Part shown: positions 44,941 through 52,311 of the stretch, one piece after another
Layout of the letters: each line of letters begins with the position of its first letter
Numbering within the stretch: position 1 is the first letter of the stretch
Assembly (NCBI RefSeq): GCF_030378205.1
Contig: NZ_CP127385.1
Coordinates: 558,001-622,000, forward strand
Length of the DNA: 64,000 nt
Direction: 5' to 3'
Source: Bradyrhizobium sp. NP1
GTDB lineage: Bacteria; Pseudomonadota; Alphaproteobacteria; Rhizobiales; Xanthobacteraceae
Notes under the pieces: model-generated
What the model was told of the DNA's origin: nothing
The model's input: only the letters and a program-made list of their open reading frames with translations
Databases searched by the model: none
Program-made: the position numbers and the translations under genes

Positions 44941-45229
44941 ACCCACCTACGCAAAAGAACGCGGTTGGCGCAACGTTCGGCTGCTGTCCTCACGCAACAA
45001 TACCTTTAATCGCGACTACCATGCGGAAACATCGGACGGCGTGCAACTTGCGGTCCTGCATGTGTTCGCACGCGATCAGGACGGGATCCGCCACCACTGG
45101 GCGAGCGAGGGGATATTCAAGCGCGGCGACACTAGTCCCCTCGACCCCGTCTGGGCAATCTACGGCGTTCTCGATTTGACGCGCGAGGGACGCGGAGACA
45201 ACGCTGCCTACCCCAACCTGCAGTACTAG
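44933..45229 (+). pseudogene. DUF899 (thioredoxin-like) C-terminal remnant
   Basis: The frame gives YAKERGWRNVRLLSSRNNTF, ETSDGVQLAVLHVFARDQDG and DPVWAIYGVLDLTREGRGDN, the C-terminal half of DUF899-type dithiol oxidoreductases. The N-terminal catalytic part is missing. It abuts the start of the truncated GlxA-like gene head to head, as if a deletion joined two interrupted genes. Confidence 0.55.
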
Positions 45230-45810
45230 GAAGTCTTCGATTCCCGCCGGTTTCCGTTCAGGGGGCTCTGTAACCGGGTCGCTCGGAACCCAGTGCGCAA
45301 CGGCGATGCATGCTGCGCCGCCATCGCCTTGAACATACGCTCGCACCAAGATCCAGCAGCCACACTCCGGCAAGGCGAACGTACTGCTCGCGTTGGTGGC
45401 GCTCGCCTAACCCGGCTCCGGGCTCGCGGATCCGCTCACTCAGGGCGTTCGACTGGGGCGTGGCGCGATGTCGGACGTTGCCATGGGCTCCTGGGGTCTG
45501 CCGTTTGGCTGGCTGCCAGCCGCGGCTGGCTGTGGGCCGGTATAGCCATCTCCGGTCTGACCGGGGGCGTCGGGTGCGCCGGCCCCTTTTCCAAAGGACC
45601 TAATCTGCCTGGGCCCCTAGACTACTCTGGGCTACGTGGAGAAGGTTCGATCCCAGTTCCTCTCCCTCCGCCAGCGAGCTGTTCGCCACTGTTCGCAAGC
45701 GTACATGTCATTCAAAATAAGCCAGCAGAATAAGGGGTTTCTCGGCTTTACACGGCCGCACGCGTCCGCCAGAATCCGCAAATCACTTGTGGGTAAGGTT
45801 GGGGTAGGAC
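45230..45810. other. Junction region upstream of the integrase
   Basis: This region leads into the integrative element. Around 45640-45673 the sequence GGTTCGATCCCAGTT and CTCTCCCTCCGCCA resembles a tRNA-Ser 3' end but does not fold as one. A frame near 45480-45600 hints weakly at a DUF2892-like membrane helix. No intact gene is seen. The left attachment site should lie here. Confidence 0.4.
45787..45795. promoter_or_regulatory. Candidate integrase arm-type site (left)
   Basis: TTGTGGGTA lies 15 bp before the integrase GTG start. Two related copies (GTGGGTAG and TTTGTGGGTAG) lie at the right end of the element. Such repeats are usual arm-type binding sites of P4-type integrases. Confidence 0.4.
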
Positions 45811-47064
45811 GTGGCGAGAACGGTCGGAAAGCTTACAGCGCTGAAGGTCTCGCGGCTCGCTGAGCCGGGCATGTACCCCGATGGCGGCGGCCTATATTTG
45901 CAGGTGACGGGGGCCGGGGCGAAGTCCTGGATTTACCGGTTTTCACTGCACGGGCGCGCTCGCGAGATGGGCCTGGGATCGCTGAACGCCATATCGCTGG
46001 CGGATGCCCGGCTGGCGGCAGCAGCGTGCCGACGCCAGCGCCAGGAGGGCGTCGACCCGATCGAAGCAAGAAATATCGAGCAGGCACGTGCGCGTTTGGA
46101 CGCCGCTAAATCTGCGACGTTTGAGTATTGCGCCGAAAGGTACATTGCCGCCCATGAAACAAGCTGGCGCAACGGAAAGCACCGCGCGCAATGGAAGTCG
46201 ACGCTCTCAACTTACGTCTATCCGGTCTTCGGCTCCCTTCCTGTCGGTGCGGTTGATACCGCCCTTGTCAGCAAGGTTGTCGAGCCGCTGTGGAGCACCA
46301 AGCCGGAAACGGCAAGCCGAGTGCGGGGCCGGGTTGAAAGCGTGTTGGATTGGGCGAAGGTCAACGGTTTCCGGCAAGGCGAGAACCCCGCAAGGTGGAA
46401 AGGGCATCTGGAATTTGTGTTGCCGAAGCGATCCAAGGTAAAGCGCGTCAAGCACCACCCTGCTTTGCCCTACGATGAAATCCCGGCCTTCATGGCGGAG
46501 TTGCGCGAGCGCGAAGGGCAGAGCGCCAGGGCGCTGGAATTCCTGGTGCTCACCGCCGCCCGTACCGAAGCCACCATCGGCGCGCTACACAGCGAAGTCG
46601 ACTTCAACGAAAGAGTGTGGACGGTGCCGCCGGACCGTGCGGGCACGAAGATGATGGAGGAAGACCCCAAGCCCCGCCGCGTCCTGCTATCCGATCGTGC
46701 GATCAAGCTACTGAAGTCTTTGCCGCGGGAGGAAGGAAACCCGTATCTGTTCATCGGCGGGAACGTTGGGAAGCCGCTCAGCAACATGGCCATGCTGGAA
46801 TTGATGCGCGAAATGCGCCCTGGCTTCGTACCGCACGGCCTGCGCAGCACCTTCAAGGATTGGTGCGCCGAAACGACCAACTATCCCAATGAGGTTTCTG
46901 AGGCGGCGCTATGGCACGCTGTAGCCGACAAGGTGGAGGCCGCGTATCGGCGCGGCGATCTCTTCGAGAAGCGACGCCGGTTGATGGCTGAATGGGCCAA
47001 GTACTGCACGGGGCAGGGCGCGGTGAAGCGGGGGACAGTCGTTCGAATCCGCGCCGCCGGCTAG
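45811..47064 (+). CDS. int: P4-type tyrosine integrase, 417 aa
   Basis: The N-terminal DUF4102 domain (KVSRLAEPGMYPDGGGLYLQ, then SWIYRFSLHGRAREMGLGS) is followed by the core-binding SAM-like domain and the catalytic domain. Arg is seen in LTAARTEATIGALHSE, the HxxR box in PHGLRSTFKDW, and the nucleophile Tyr in VEAAYRRGDLFEKRRRLM. The usual second His before the Tyr appears in ALWHAVAD. The GTG start at 45811 is 3 bp after a GTAGGAC sequence. P4-type integrases insert elements into tRNA genes. It is intact. Confidence 0.9.
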   Translation: MARTVGKLTALKVSRLAEPGMYPDGGGLYLQVTGAGAKSWIYRFSLHGRAREMGLGSLNAISLADARLAAAACRRQRQEGVDPIEARNIEQARARLDAAKSATFEYCAERYIAAHETSWRNGKHRAQWKSTLSTYVYPVFGSLPVGAVDTALVSKVVEPLWSTKPETASRVRGRVESVLDWAKVNGFRQGENPARWKGHLEFVLPKRSKVKRVKHHPALPYDEIPAFMAELREREGQSARALEFLVLTAARTEATIGALHSEVDFNERVWTVPPDRAGTKMMEEDPKPRRVLLSDRAIKLLKSLPREEGNPYLFIGGNVGKPLSNMAMLELMREMRPGFVPHGLRSTFKDWCAETTNYPNEVSEAALWHAVADKVEAAYRRGDLFEKRRRLMAEWAKYCTGQGAVKRGTVVRIRAAG

Positions 47065-47322
47065 CGGTGCGCCGGCCGGCCAGCGTCGGCGAAACACCCC
47101 CCTCGATTTTTTCCGGCGGGGCAGAACGAAATCTCGCTGCCCCACACCTTCAGTCGTTCCGAAAATTTTTCCGGCTGCCGAGTCCGTGCCCCCCAAAAAA
47201 TTTTTGAAATTTTGCAAGCCTCAAGTTTTCGGAGCGTTAGTTCGCGGCCTCAACCTGTGGATAAGAGCGGTTGACGGGCAACGACCCCCCTTACGATCCC
47301 TGGCATAATGGGAGATCGTTCA
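47065..47322. other. Short region after the integrase with GC-rich palindromes
   Basis: It contains GCCGGCCGGC near 47070 and GGCAGAACGAAATCTCGCTGCC around 47120. No gene is seen except the start of the small peptide at the right end. GGAG at 47311 serves that peptide. Confidence 0.3.
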
Positions 47323-47451
47323 ATGGCGAAACGCAAAAGCCCTACCGACTGGCAAGGGATTGCGAAGGTTATCATGGCTATCGCTGCGCTAGTCGCTGCG
47401 TTCGGGCCCTACTTTGAGCAAACGTTGAAAATTTGGAGAGGTGGCGGCTAA
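47323..47451 (+). CDS. Tiny membrane peptide, 42 aa
   Basis: ATG at 47323 lies 8-9 bp after GGAG. The product has a basic start (MAKRKSPTDWQG), one hydrophobic helix (VIMAIAALVAAFGPYF) and a charged end. This is the build of small membrane peptides such as toxins of type I systems or holin-like leaders, but no family is recognised. It stands convergent with the three-gene leftward operon. Confidence 0.45.
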   Translation: MAKRKSPTDWQGIAKVIMAIAALVAAFGPYFEQTLKIWRGGG

Positions 47452-47643
47452 CCAAAAGGTGGGCCCGCTATCCAATGCCGCGAGGGCTGGGTGAAGCCCA
47501 CGGAGGCCCCAAAGCTAGGCCACACGCGCGAATTAAGATCAGCACAGGTGAAGGGTTTGAGATCGACCAGCCTTACCGGAAGCTCCGCCAACACCGGTAG
47601 CGTCGCCCACAACAACGTGCAGCCGCTGCCACGATCGAAACCA

Positions 47644-48765
47644 TCAGCGGTCTCTATATTCAGCCCATATCTGCCATTGCTTGACGGCGGCGCCTTCGGT
47701 TCGGTCTTCGGCGCTGTGCCGCGTTCCCTCGTAGTATCCGGTGGCAACCCAAACCGATTTTGATTTCTGACGCGTGCTTACGGCGTAAGGTTTGCCGAAA
47801 ACGCTCACCATGGTTGGCCCTAGTGGGGTAGATACGGGAACAATTCCGGCGGCCGCCGCCCGCAAGGCCTCAAGCGGCTGAGCGCTCGGAACGACAAAGT
47901 CCTTTGGCATTTCGACGAATACGTCTCGCGTGGACAACTTCATTAATCCGGCGAAATGACGCTTCCGTCTTGGGACCGCTTTCTCTGCATGTTGGCAGAT
48001 TGCATGCAGCGTGACCGGTTGGAAAAAAAGCTCTAGGTCGGAAAGTTTCGCCAAAATCAATTCCGCCCGACGAATTAGGCCGTCGATTTCGGTCCTAATT
48101 AGGCCTATGGAGGCGGCGACCCTTTGAGCGTCGCCAGTCAGCGACATCGTGACGGCGGCAGTGGCATTCATCAACCGATCAAACTCGGCGCGGACGTCAG
48201 CGGGGGGCAAGCATAGGTGCTTAGGCATTGGAGCGCCCTCAATCCGTGCACCATTGGCCCGTTGTAGTGTTTCGAATACCCAAGGCATGTGATCCCGTAG
48301 GCGGTCGCTAACGGTAGAAAATGCTTGCAACACGTTCGATGAGGAAATGCGGTCGAGCCAATCGGCGAACTGTGCGATCGAACTGCGCATCTCTCGCACA
48401 CGTCGCAGCGCATCCCGGCGACCGATAGCCGCTTCGAAATCCGCGGTGTATTTGTCGAAATCCTCATCGTAGATTGTTTTGGCGCAAATCCAACCCACCA
48501 TGAACCGAGCGCCGTCGACATTCATCACGAAGCCCGCCTTGTGCTTATGGCTGCCGTGTACGCAGGCGAATTCGGGAACATCCATGCCCCGGAGATCGTA
48601 TTTGAATTCGACATGCGCGTCTGCGTAGTTAGCTGGAACCTGTGTTACCAAGCCTTCGAGTACTTGCGGGTTGTCGATTTCAAGATCAAGATCGATCAGC
48701 CGATCATCGCTAACGCCGGCCCAGTGGCTGGGTTTGCCAGAAGTCTTCGCCTTCGTTTCAGGCAT
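47644..48765 (-). CDS. Unknown protein with Cys/His cluster, 373 aa (third gene of leftward operon)
   Basis: I do not recognise the family. Residues about 65-100 (ACVHGSHKHKAGFVMNVDGA, then MVGWICAKTIY) resemble a small metal-binding domain in which C-x-H-x-x-H-x-H is followed by a V-G-x-x-C. The middle is helical (residues about 115-160). The C-terminal part has no motif. The start follows GAGGA closely and lies 12 bp after the stop of the middle gene, so this is the last gene of the operon. GC content looks lower by eye than that of neighbouring host genes. Candidate defence or accessory gene. Confidence 0.6.
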   Translation of the reverse strand: MPETKAKTSGKPSHWAGVSDDRLIDLDLEIDNPQVLEGLVTQVPANYADAHVEFKYDLRGMDVPEFACVHGSHKHKAGFVMNVDGARFMVGWICAKTIYDEDFDKYTADFEAAIGRRDALRRVREMRSSIAQFADWLDRISSSNVLQAFSTVSDRLRDHMPWVFETLQRANGARIEGAPMPKHLCLPPADVRAEFDRLMNATAAVTMSLTGDAQRVAASIGLIRTEIDGLIRRAELILAKLSDLELFFQPVTLHAICQHAEKAVPRRKRHFAGLMKLSTRDVFVEMPKDFVVPSAQPLEALRAAAAGIVPVSTPLGPTMVSVFGKPYAVSTRQKSKSVWVATGYYEGTRHSAEDRTEGAAVKQWQIWAEYRDR

Positions 48766-48777
48766 CAAATCCTCGCG

Positions 48778-49608
48778 TTAATTTGGATCGTTCGATTGAT
48801 CAACATTGAACTCCAGCTTCAACGGTAAATCCGTCATCGCATAGTGGATGAACTGATCACCTAAAGCCGTTAGCTCGTACTGCTCCTCATCATCAAATGC
48901 AGACTTCATTGGCTTAATGGTGCCCTTCGGACTGGGCGGCGCTTTGCGTTTTGCGAGAAACTGCCCGCTGTAATCCGTCTCTCGATGCTGCCGGGTGATG
49001 CCTCCCATGCTCAGATCGCGGATGATGAGCCGGAACAGGTCAGCATCGGACGAGTCTTCGCGAACGGGCTGGCGACCGAGCTTGCGCCAGATGCCGCCGC
49101 GTGTGATGCCAGCGCTGTTAAATATCGCCCCGATTACCAAAAAGTGCAGCTCGGAATAGTCGCTGATCCAGTCAAGGAACAATTTCACGACGTCATCGCT
49201 GGCGATAGTCGTTCCCGCGGCGTTCGACAGGATGTTCCGTATATAAATCCGCTTCTGCTCACTCTCGGTGCCCGCCCAGTCGCGGAACGCCTTGCGCAGC
49301 AACGCTTGATACGCTGGGCTCTTGATCCGCTCCGATACCTTTTCATCGTTCATATCGATGCGGGCGGTGATTTCGAGGATTGTCTGTTCCTTCTCGCGCA
49401 TCTCCGCCTGCAGCATTGCGATCATGTGGTGCAGGAACTCATTGACCCGGTTCTGATCCCGCTCCGACCAGGCACTTGCAGCAGCCGCAAGAACTCCGCC
49501 AGCGAATGGAATCGCGCCACTTGCGACATTCAGGATCATGCGCGTGAGACCACTGCCTTTGCCTCCCTTCGGGAGCTCGGGCACGCCCTTCAATCCGTCG
49601 TCTTCCAT
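48778..49608 (-). CDS. Abi-alpha/DUF4393-like membrane-associated protein, 276 aa (second gene)
   Basis: A hydrophobic Gly/Ala-rich segment at about residues 27-45 (ASGAIPFAGGVLAAAASAWS) precedes a long coiled helix (VNEFLHHMIAMLQAEMREKE). The region AYQALLRKAFRDWAGTESEQ continues KRIYIRNILSNAAG. This is the layout of DUF4393/Abi-alpha proteins, which include phage-resistance factors. The match is by pattern and is moderate. A winged-helix-like tail follows (residues 160-240). It sits 12 bp after the first gene and 12 bp before the third. Confidence 0.6.
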   Translation of the reverse strand: MEDDGLKGVPELPKGGKGSGLTRMILNVASGAIPFAGGVLAAAASAWSERDQNRVNEFLHHMIAMLQAEMREKEQTILEITARIDMNDEKVSERIKSPAYQALLRKAFRDWAGTESEQKRIYIRNILSNAAGTTIASDDVVKLFLDWISDYSELHFLVIGAIFNSAGITRGGIWRKLGRQPVREDSSDADLFRLIIRDLSMGGITRQHRETDYSGQFLAKRKAPPSPKGTIKPMKSAFDDEEQYELTALGDQFIHYAMTDLPLKLEFNVDQSNDPN

Positions 49609-49620
49609 AGATCGCGCTTT

Positions 49621-50193
49621 CTAGTTGTTCACGCGGAAGCTCCGACCCTTATCGCGGGCGTCTTCGGCTTCGATCTGTGCCTTTCGCTGGCTTGCGGCCT
49701 GCTGTACGGCCTGTTCGAGTTGCGGTTTCGCGCTTTCGTATTCTCTGCGCAGGATCTCCAAATTATGTTCGACTTGCTTCTTGAATTCCTGAACCTTTGC
49801 CTCCGCGTTGTCGTCGTCCGGCACGCCGATCGTCACCGCGTTACGCCCGATTGTTGCTCGATTGGACAAGAATGTCCTGGATGACGGCGCAATTCGCAAC
49901 GTCTCTGCCTCGCCCACGAACGGAATGCTGACGTCTAGCCAAGTCATCTTGACCGTGCGGACGTCGCCCCACATGTCCTGCCGCCGCGTTTCCTCACTTC
50001 GGCGCTTCGCTGTAATCTCACCTTCAAAGCGTGCAACGTCGATTTTGTACTTGTCGACGATTCCCTGCAGCACGCCGCCCAATGACGGGTCCTTGAACAA
50101 GTTACGGCTGAGCTTCCTTACTTCTTCGACGGCGGCTTGGGTCTGGTGTTGCCAAACCGCATAAAACGACTTCTGAAACAGTACTTCTTCCAT
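49621..50193 (-). CDS. Unknown coiled-coil protein, 190 aa (first gene of leftward operon)
   Basis: ATG at 50193 follows GAGG by eight bases and is preferred to 50223. The N-terminal half (WQHQTQAAVEEVRKLSRNLF, then QGIVDKYKIDVARFEGEI) is helical. The middle is beta-rich, including KMTWLDVSIPFVGEAETLRI. A charged coiled coil of about 60 residues follows (VEHNLEILRREYESAKPQLE). No family is recognised. As first gene of a three-gene operon in a satellite-like element it may act with the two downstream products. Confidence 0.6.
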   Translation of the reverse strand: MEEVLFQKSFYAVWQHQTQAAVEEVRKLSRNLFKDPSLGGVLQGIVDKYKIDVARFEGEITAKRRSEETRRQDMWGDVRTVKMTWLDVSIPFVGEAETLRIAPSSRTFLSNRATIGRNAVTIGVPDDDNAEAKVQEFKKQVEHNLEILRREYESAKPQLEQAVQQAASQRKAQIEAEDARDKGRSFRVNN

Positions 50194-50448
50194 TTTGTGT
50201 GCCTCACTATCGCGATGCCGCACCCGCGCCCGGGTTGAATTTCAAGTCGCAACTTCTGATTCGCGGGGCGCGTAGCACTCTACCCGATTCTCTGCCAGTT
50301 TCTCTATTTGTTCGGCTAAGATTTAACCCGCTTCCACAGTCGGTGCGCGTCCGCTCAGGAGCGTCGTGGCGCTTGGACTGTCGCGCGCGCCACGGCTACG
50401 GAGATCGGTTCTCGCAGCAGCCAACGCAGAACGTCGAAGAGAGAGGGC

Positions 50449-50655
50449 TTAAGGAACGGGGCGGGCTTCGGATGTTTTTAAACCGAGCTCCACCAAGCGG
50501 CGTATGGCCTCGGAGCGACTTGAGACTTCGTTCTTCGTCGCCCAAGCATCGATCTTGCCGGTAAGGTCCTCTGGCAACCGAACAGCAGAAACTGGGTCAT
50601 GACCTGTCGCCGGCCGCCCACGCGATTTTTTGTTTACACTAATTGACTTCTTCAT
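50449..50655 (-). CDS. Ribbon-helix-helix (CopG-like) regulator, 68 aa
   Basis: The pattern SAVRLPEDLTGKIDAWATKN followed by EAIRRLVELGL is the beta-strand plus two-helix ribbon-helix-helix DNA-binding fold. Small regulators like this often repress their own genes or those of an element. A direct repeat TTGTTTACAC lies at its 5' end and just upstream, a possible operator. It is divergent from the gene at 50738. Confidence 0.72.
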   Translation of the reverse strand: MKKSISVNKKSRGRPATGHDPVSAVRLPEDLTGKIDAWATKNEVSSRSEAIRRLVELGLKTSEARPVP

Positions 50656-50670
50656 ATTTCTTGTTTACAC
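50630..50670. promoter_or_regulatory. Direct repeat TTGTTTACAC x2, candidate operator
   Basis: TTGTTTACAC occurs at 50630-50639 and 50661-50670, 31 bp apart (about three helical turns). The left copy lies in the first codons of the ribbon-helix-helix gene and the right copy just before its start. Autoregulation is inferred. Confidence 0.4.
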
Positions 50671-50737
50671 AAAATAAGCGCGATGGAAAAGTAGAAAGTA
50701 CCAGCCTGCGCCCCATTCATTCATCCGGAGCCTTAAG

Positions 50738-51154
50738 ATGCTGGCGCTTTCGCCTGAAGCTGAGAATATCGAGCCCGCCCCCACCACGTGCAGCGGCGGC
50801 GCATTTGGCGACCCATGCCATCTGTGGGTAGCGATCAATCAGGCGCTCGGTGACATTGACGATTGGGCGGAGCGTTACACGCGCTGCACGTTCGCTGACC
50901 GCGAGCGTGGCACGGCGCTCTTGGTCGAAAAGGTCGGCAATGATCGGCTCCGGGTTTGCCGGCAGAAACAGCGCGCGACGCTGGGCCTTCAGAACGCGGC
51001 TGTGTGGTTTCTTACGCTTGACGCTGGTACCGTGTGCGACGTGACGTTTGACGGCGCGTCGGCCGATATCGAGGCCATGGAAGAGCTTGCGGACTTGCTG
51101 TGGGCTTTCCACCGTCTCGCCGTTGAAGACCGGGTGCCTGTGCTGAGAGAGTGA
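50738..51154 (+). CDS. Hypothetical protein, 138 aa
   Basis: I do not recognise the family. The product is soluble, and its last part is acidic (DVTFDGASADIEAMEELADL). It starts the rightward module of the element and its stop overlaps the GTG/ATG start region of the next gene, so the two are coupled. A role in early replication or regulation is possible from context. Confidence 0.55.
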   Translation: MLALSPEAENIEPAPTTCSGGAFGDPCHLWVAINQALGDIDDWAERYTRCTFADRERGTALLVEKVGNDRLRVCRQKQRATLGLQNAAVWFLTLDAGTVCDVTFDGASADIEAMEELADLLWAFHRLAVEDRVPVLRE

Positions 51155-51156
51155 GC

Positions 51157-51369
51157 ATGGAGAACAGCGGTGATGCTTCAGCGGCTCAGAGGGCGTCCTC
51201 TGAGCCGCGACGGACCTACACGGTGCGGGAAGCGGCAGCGATCTTGGGTGTTGGCGCTGCAACTCTCTACCGCGCTATCGAACGCAAAGAGGTGCCTTTC
51301 ATCGGCATTGGAAGGCGCCGGCTGATTCCGCGCGTTTGGGTCGACCAGCAGGTTGAAAAGACGGCTTGA
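51157..51369 (+). CDS. AlpA/excisionase-like HTH protein, 70 aa
   Basis: TYTVREAAAILGVGAATLYR and the wing IGIGRRRLIPRVWVDQQ form the HTH_17 domain of AlpA/Xis-like proteins, which control excision or gene activation in integrative elements. The ATG at 51157 was preferred to GTG at 51151. It follows the hypothetical gene directly. Confidence 0.8.
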   Translation: MENSGDASAAQRASSEPRRTYTVREAAAILGVGAATLYRAIERKEVPFIGIGRRRLIPRVWVDQQVEKTA

Positions 51370-51672
51370 GCGCGAAGGCGGCTGCCGCGGTGAGCGTCTA
51401 AGCCTCACAGATCGTGCATCCCACAAAAATATTTTTGCTGCCACCTCCGAAATTTGCGCCTCCAAGCAACATCAGAATTGCTCAGGCGAATTTTGAAAGC
51501 GTGGCCGCTGACAGTTGAGTTAAAGTAAAGTTTCGTCGTCGCCACGGCTTGGTTCGGCGCGTGGCACGTTGACAGGACAAGCGCGCCGATGTTTGTTCTC
51601 GTCCGCCCGTACACCATGCTGTCGGCAATAGCGCTGCGCGATCAAGCGATCGGCGCCCCCGGACCAATCCAA
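51370..51672. other. Region between the two AlpA-like genes, no gene seen
   Basis: About 300 bp without a supported gene. An upstream in-frame start at 51589 would extend the next gene by 28 residues, but these residues have no domain character. Confidence 0.3.
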
Positions 51673-51855
51673 ATGCTGCCCATCACCGTAACCGTAAACG
51701 ACGCCTGTAAGGTGTCGGGCCTCGGCCGCACGAAACTTTACGAAGCGATCAAAAAAAATGAGCTCGCTGTCTGTAAAGTGGGAACCCGCACGCTCATCAA
51801 ATACGATCAACTGAAAACCTGGCTCGACAGCAAGACTGTGGCAAAGGTGGCCTGA
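51673..51855 (+). CDS. Second AlpA-like HTH protein, 60 aa
   Basis: The core VTVNDACKVSGLGRTKLYEA and VGTRTLIKYDQLKTWLDSKT is again the HTH_17 fold with a strand-and-wing end. ATG at 51673 starts the domain; an in-frame start at 51589 is possible. Two such regulators in one element suggest separate control of excision and replication. Confidence 0.75.
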   Translation: MLPITVTVNDACKVSGLGRTKLYEAIKKNELAVCKVGTRTLIKYDQLKTWLDSKTVAKVA

Positions 51856-51867
51856 GAGCCGAGCCGA

Positions 51868-52263
51868 ATGACTTCCGGAAACCATCGGGCGCCTGCCCGG
51901 CGTACCGCCAGAGAACGTGGAGGGTGCGTTGGTGGGCTTGCCTTAGATGCGCTCAACATAGCTGCGCGAAGTACGCCGGGTCGTATGGCGCTAGAAATAG
52001 CTGCGGCCACAGACCATAATTGGTTCGCTCAGCATCCGTCGCGCGCTACATATGTGCGCACCGTGCTGGACGGTGAGTTTGCTGACGCGGCGCCGGCAGC
52101 GGATTGGATTGTAGCGGTCAGAAAGTTGAGCGACGGCGACTTCGCGCGAGCCTACTTCCCTTGCCCTGACAATTTGACTGAGCCAACCGCACGCGTTCTC
52201 GCGCTGCTGGTCGACGGGGTGTTTGAACGGATATCGGAGCGCCGCAGCGTGGCGACCGCCTGA
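51868..52263 (+). CDS. Hypothetical protein, 131 aa
   Basis: I do not recognise the family. The product begins with a basic stretch and continues with LEIAAATDHNWFAQHPSRAT and ADWIVAVRKLSDGDFARAYF, a soluble, mixed fold. It lies 12 bp after the AlpA-like gene and 48 bp before the primase-helicase, so it is probably part of the replication operon. Confidence 0.55.
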   Translation: MTSGNHRAPARRTARERGGCVGGLALDALNIAARSTPGRMALEIAAATDHNWFAQHPSRATYVRTVLDGEFADAAPAADWIVAVRKLSDGDFARAYFPCPDNLTEPTARVLALLVDGVFERISERRSVATA

Positions 52264-52311
52264 GCGCGCCCCAACAACTGTACTGAAGGAAAGGAATTCA
52301 TAGGGAGACTT

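Noticed and set aside
45480..45600. DUF2892/YgaP-like membrane scrap before the integrase
   Set aside because: Only about 30 residues show weak resemblance. Not enough to list as a pseudogene.
45640..45673. Possible tRNA-Ser gene at the integrase side
   Set aside because: The T-arm does not pair and no anticodon arm is found. Kept only as a candidate attachment-site end.
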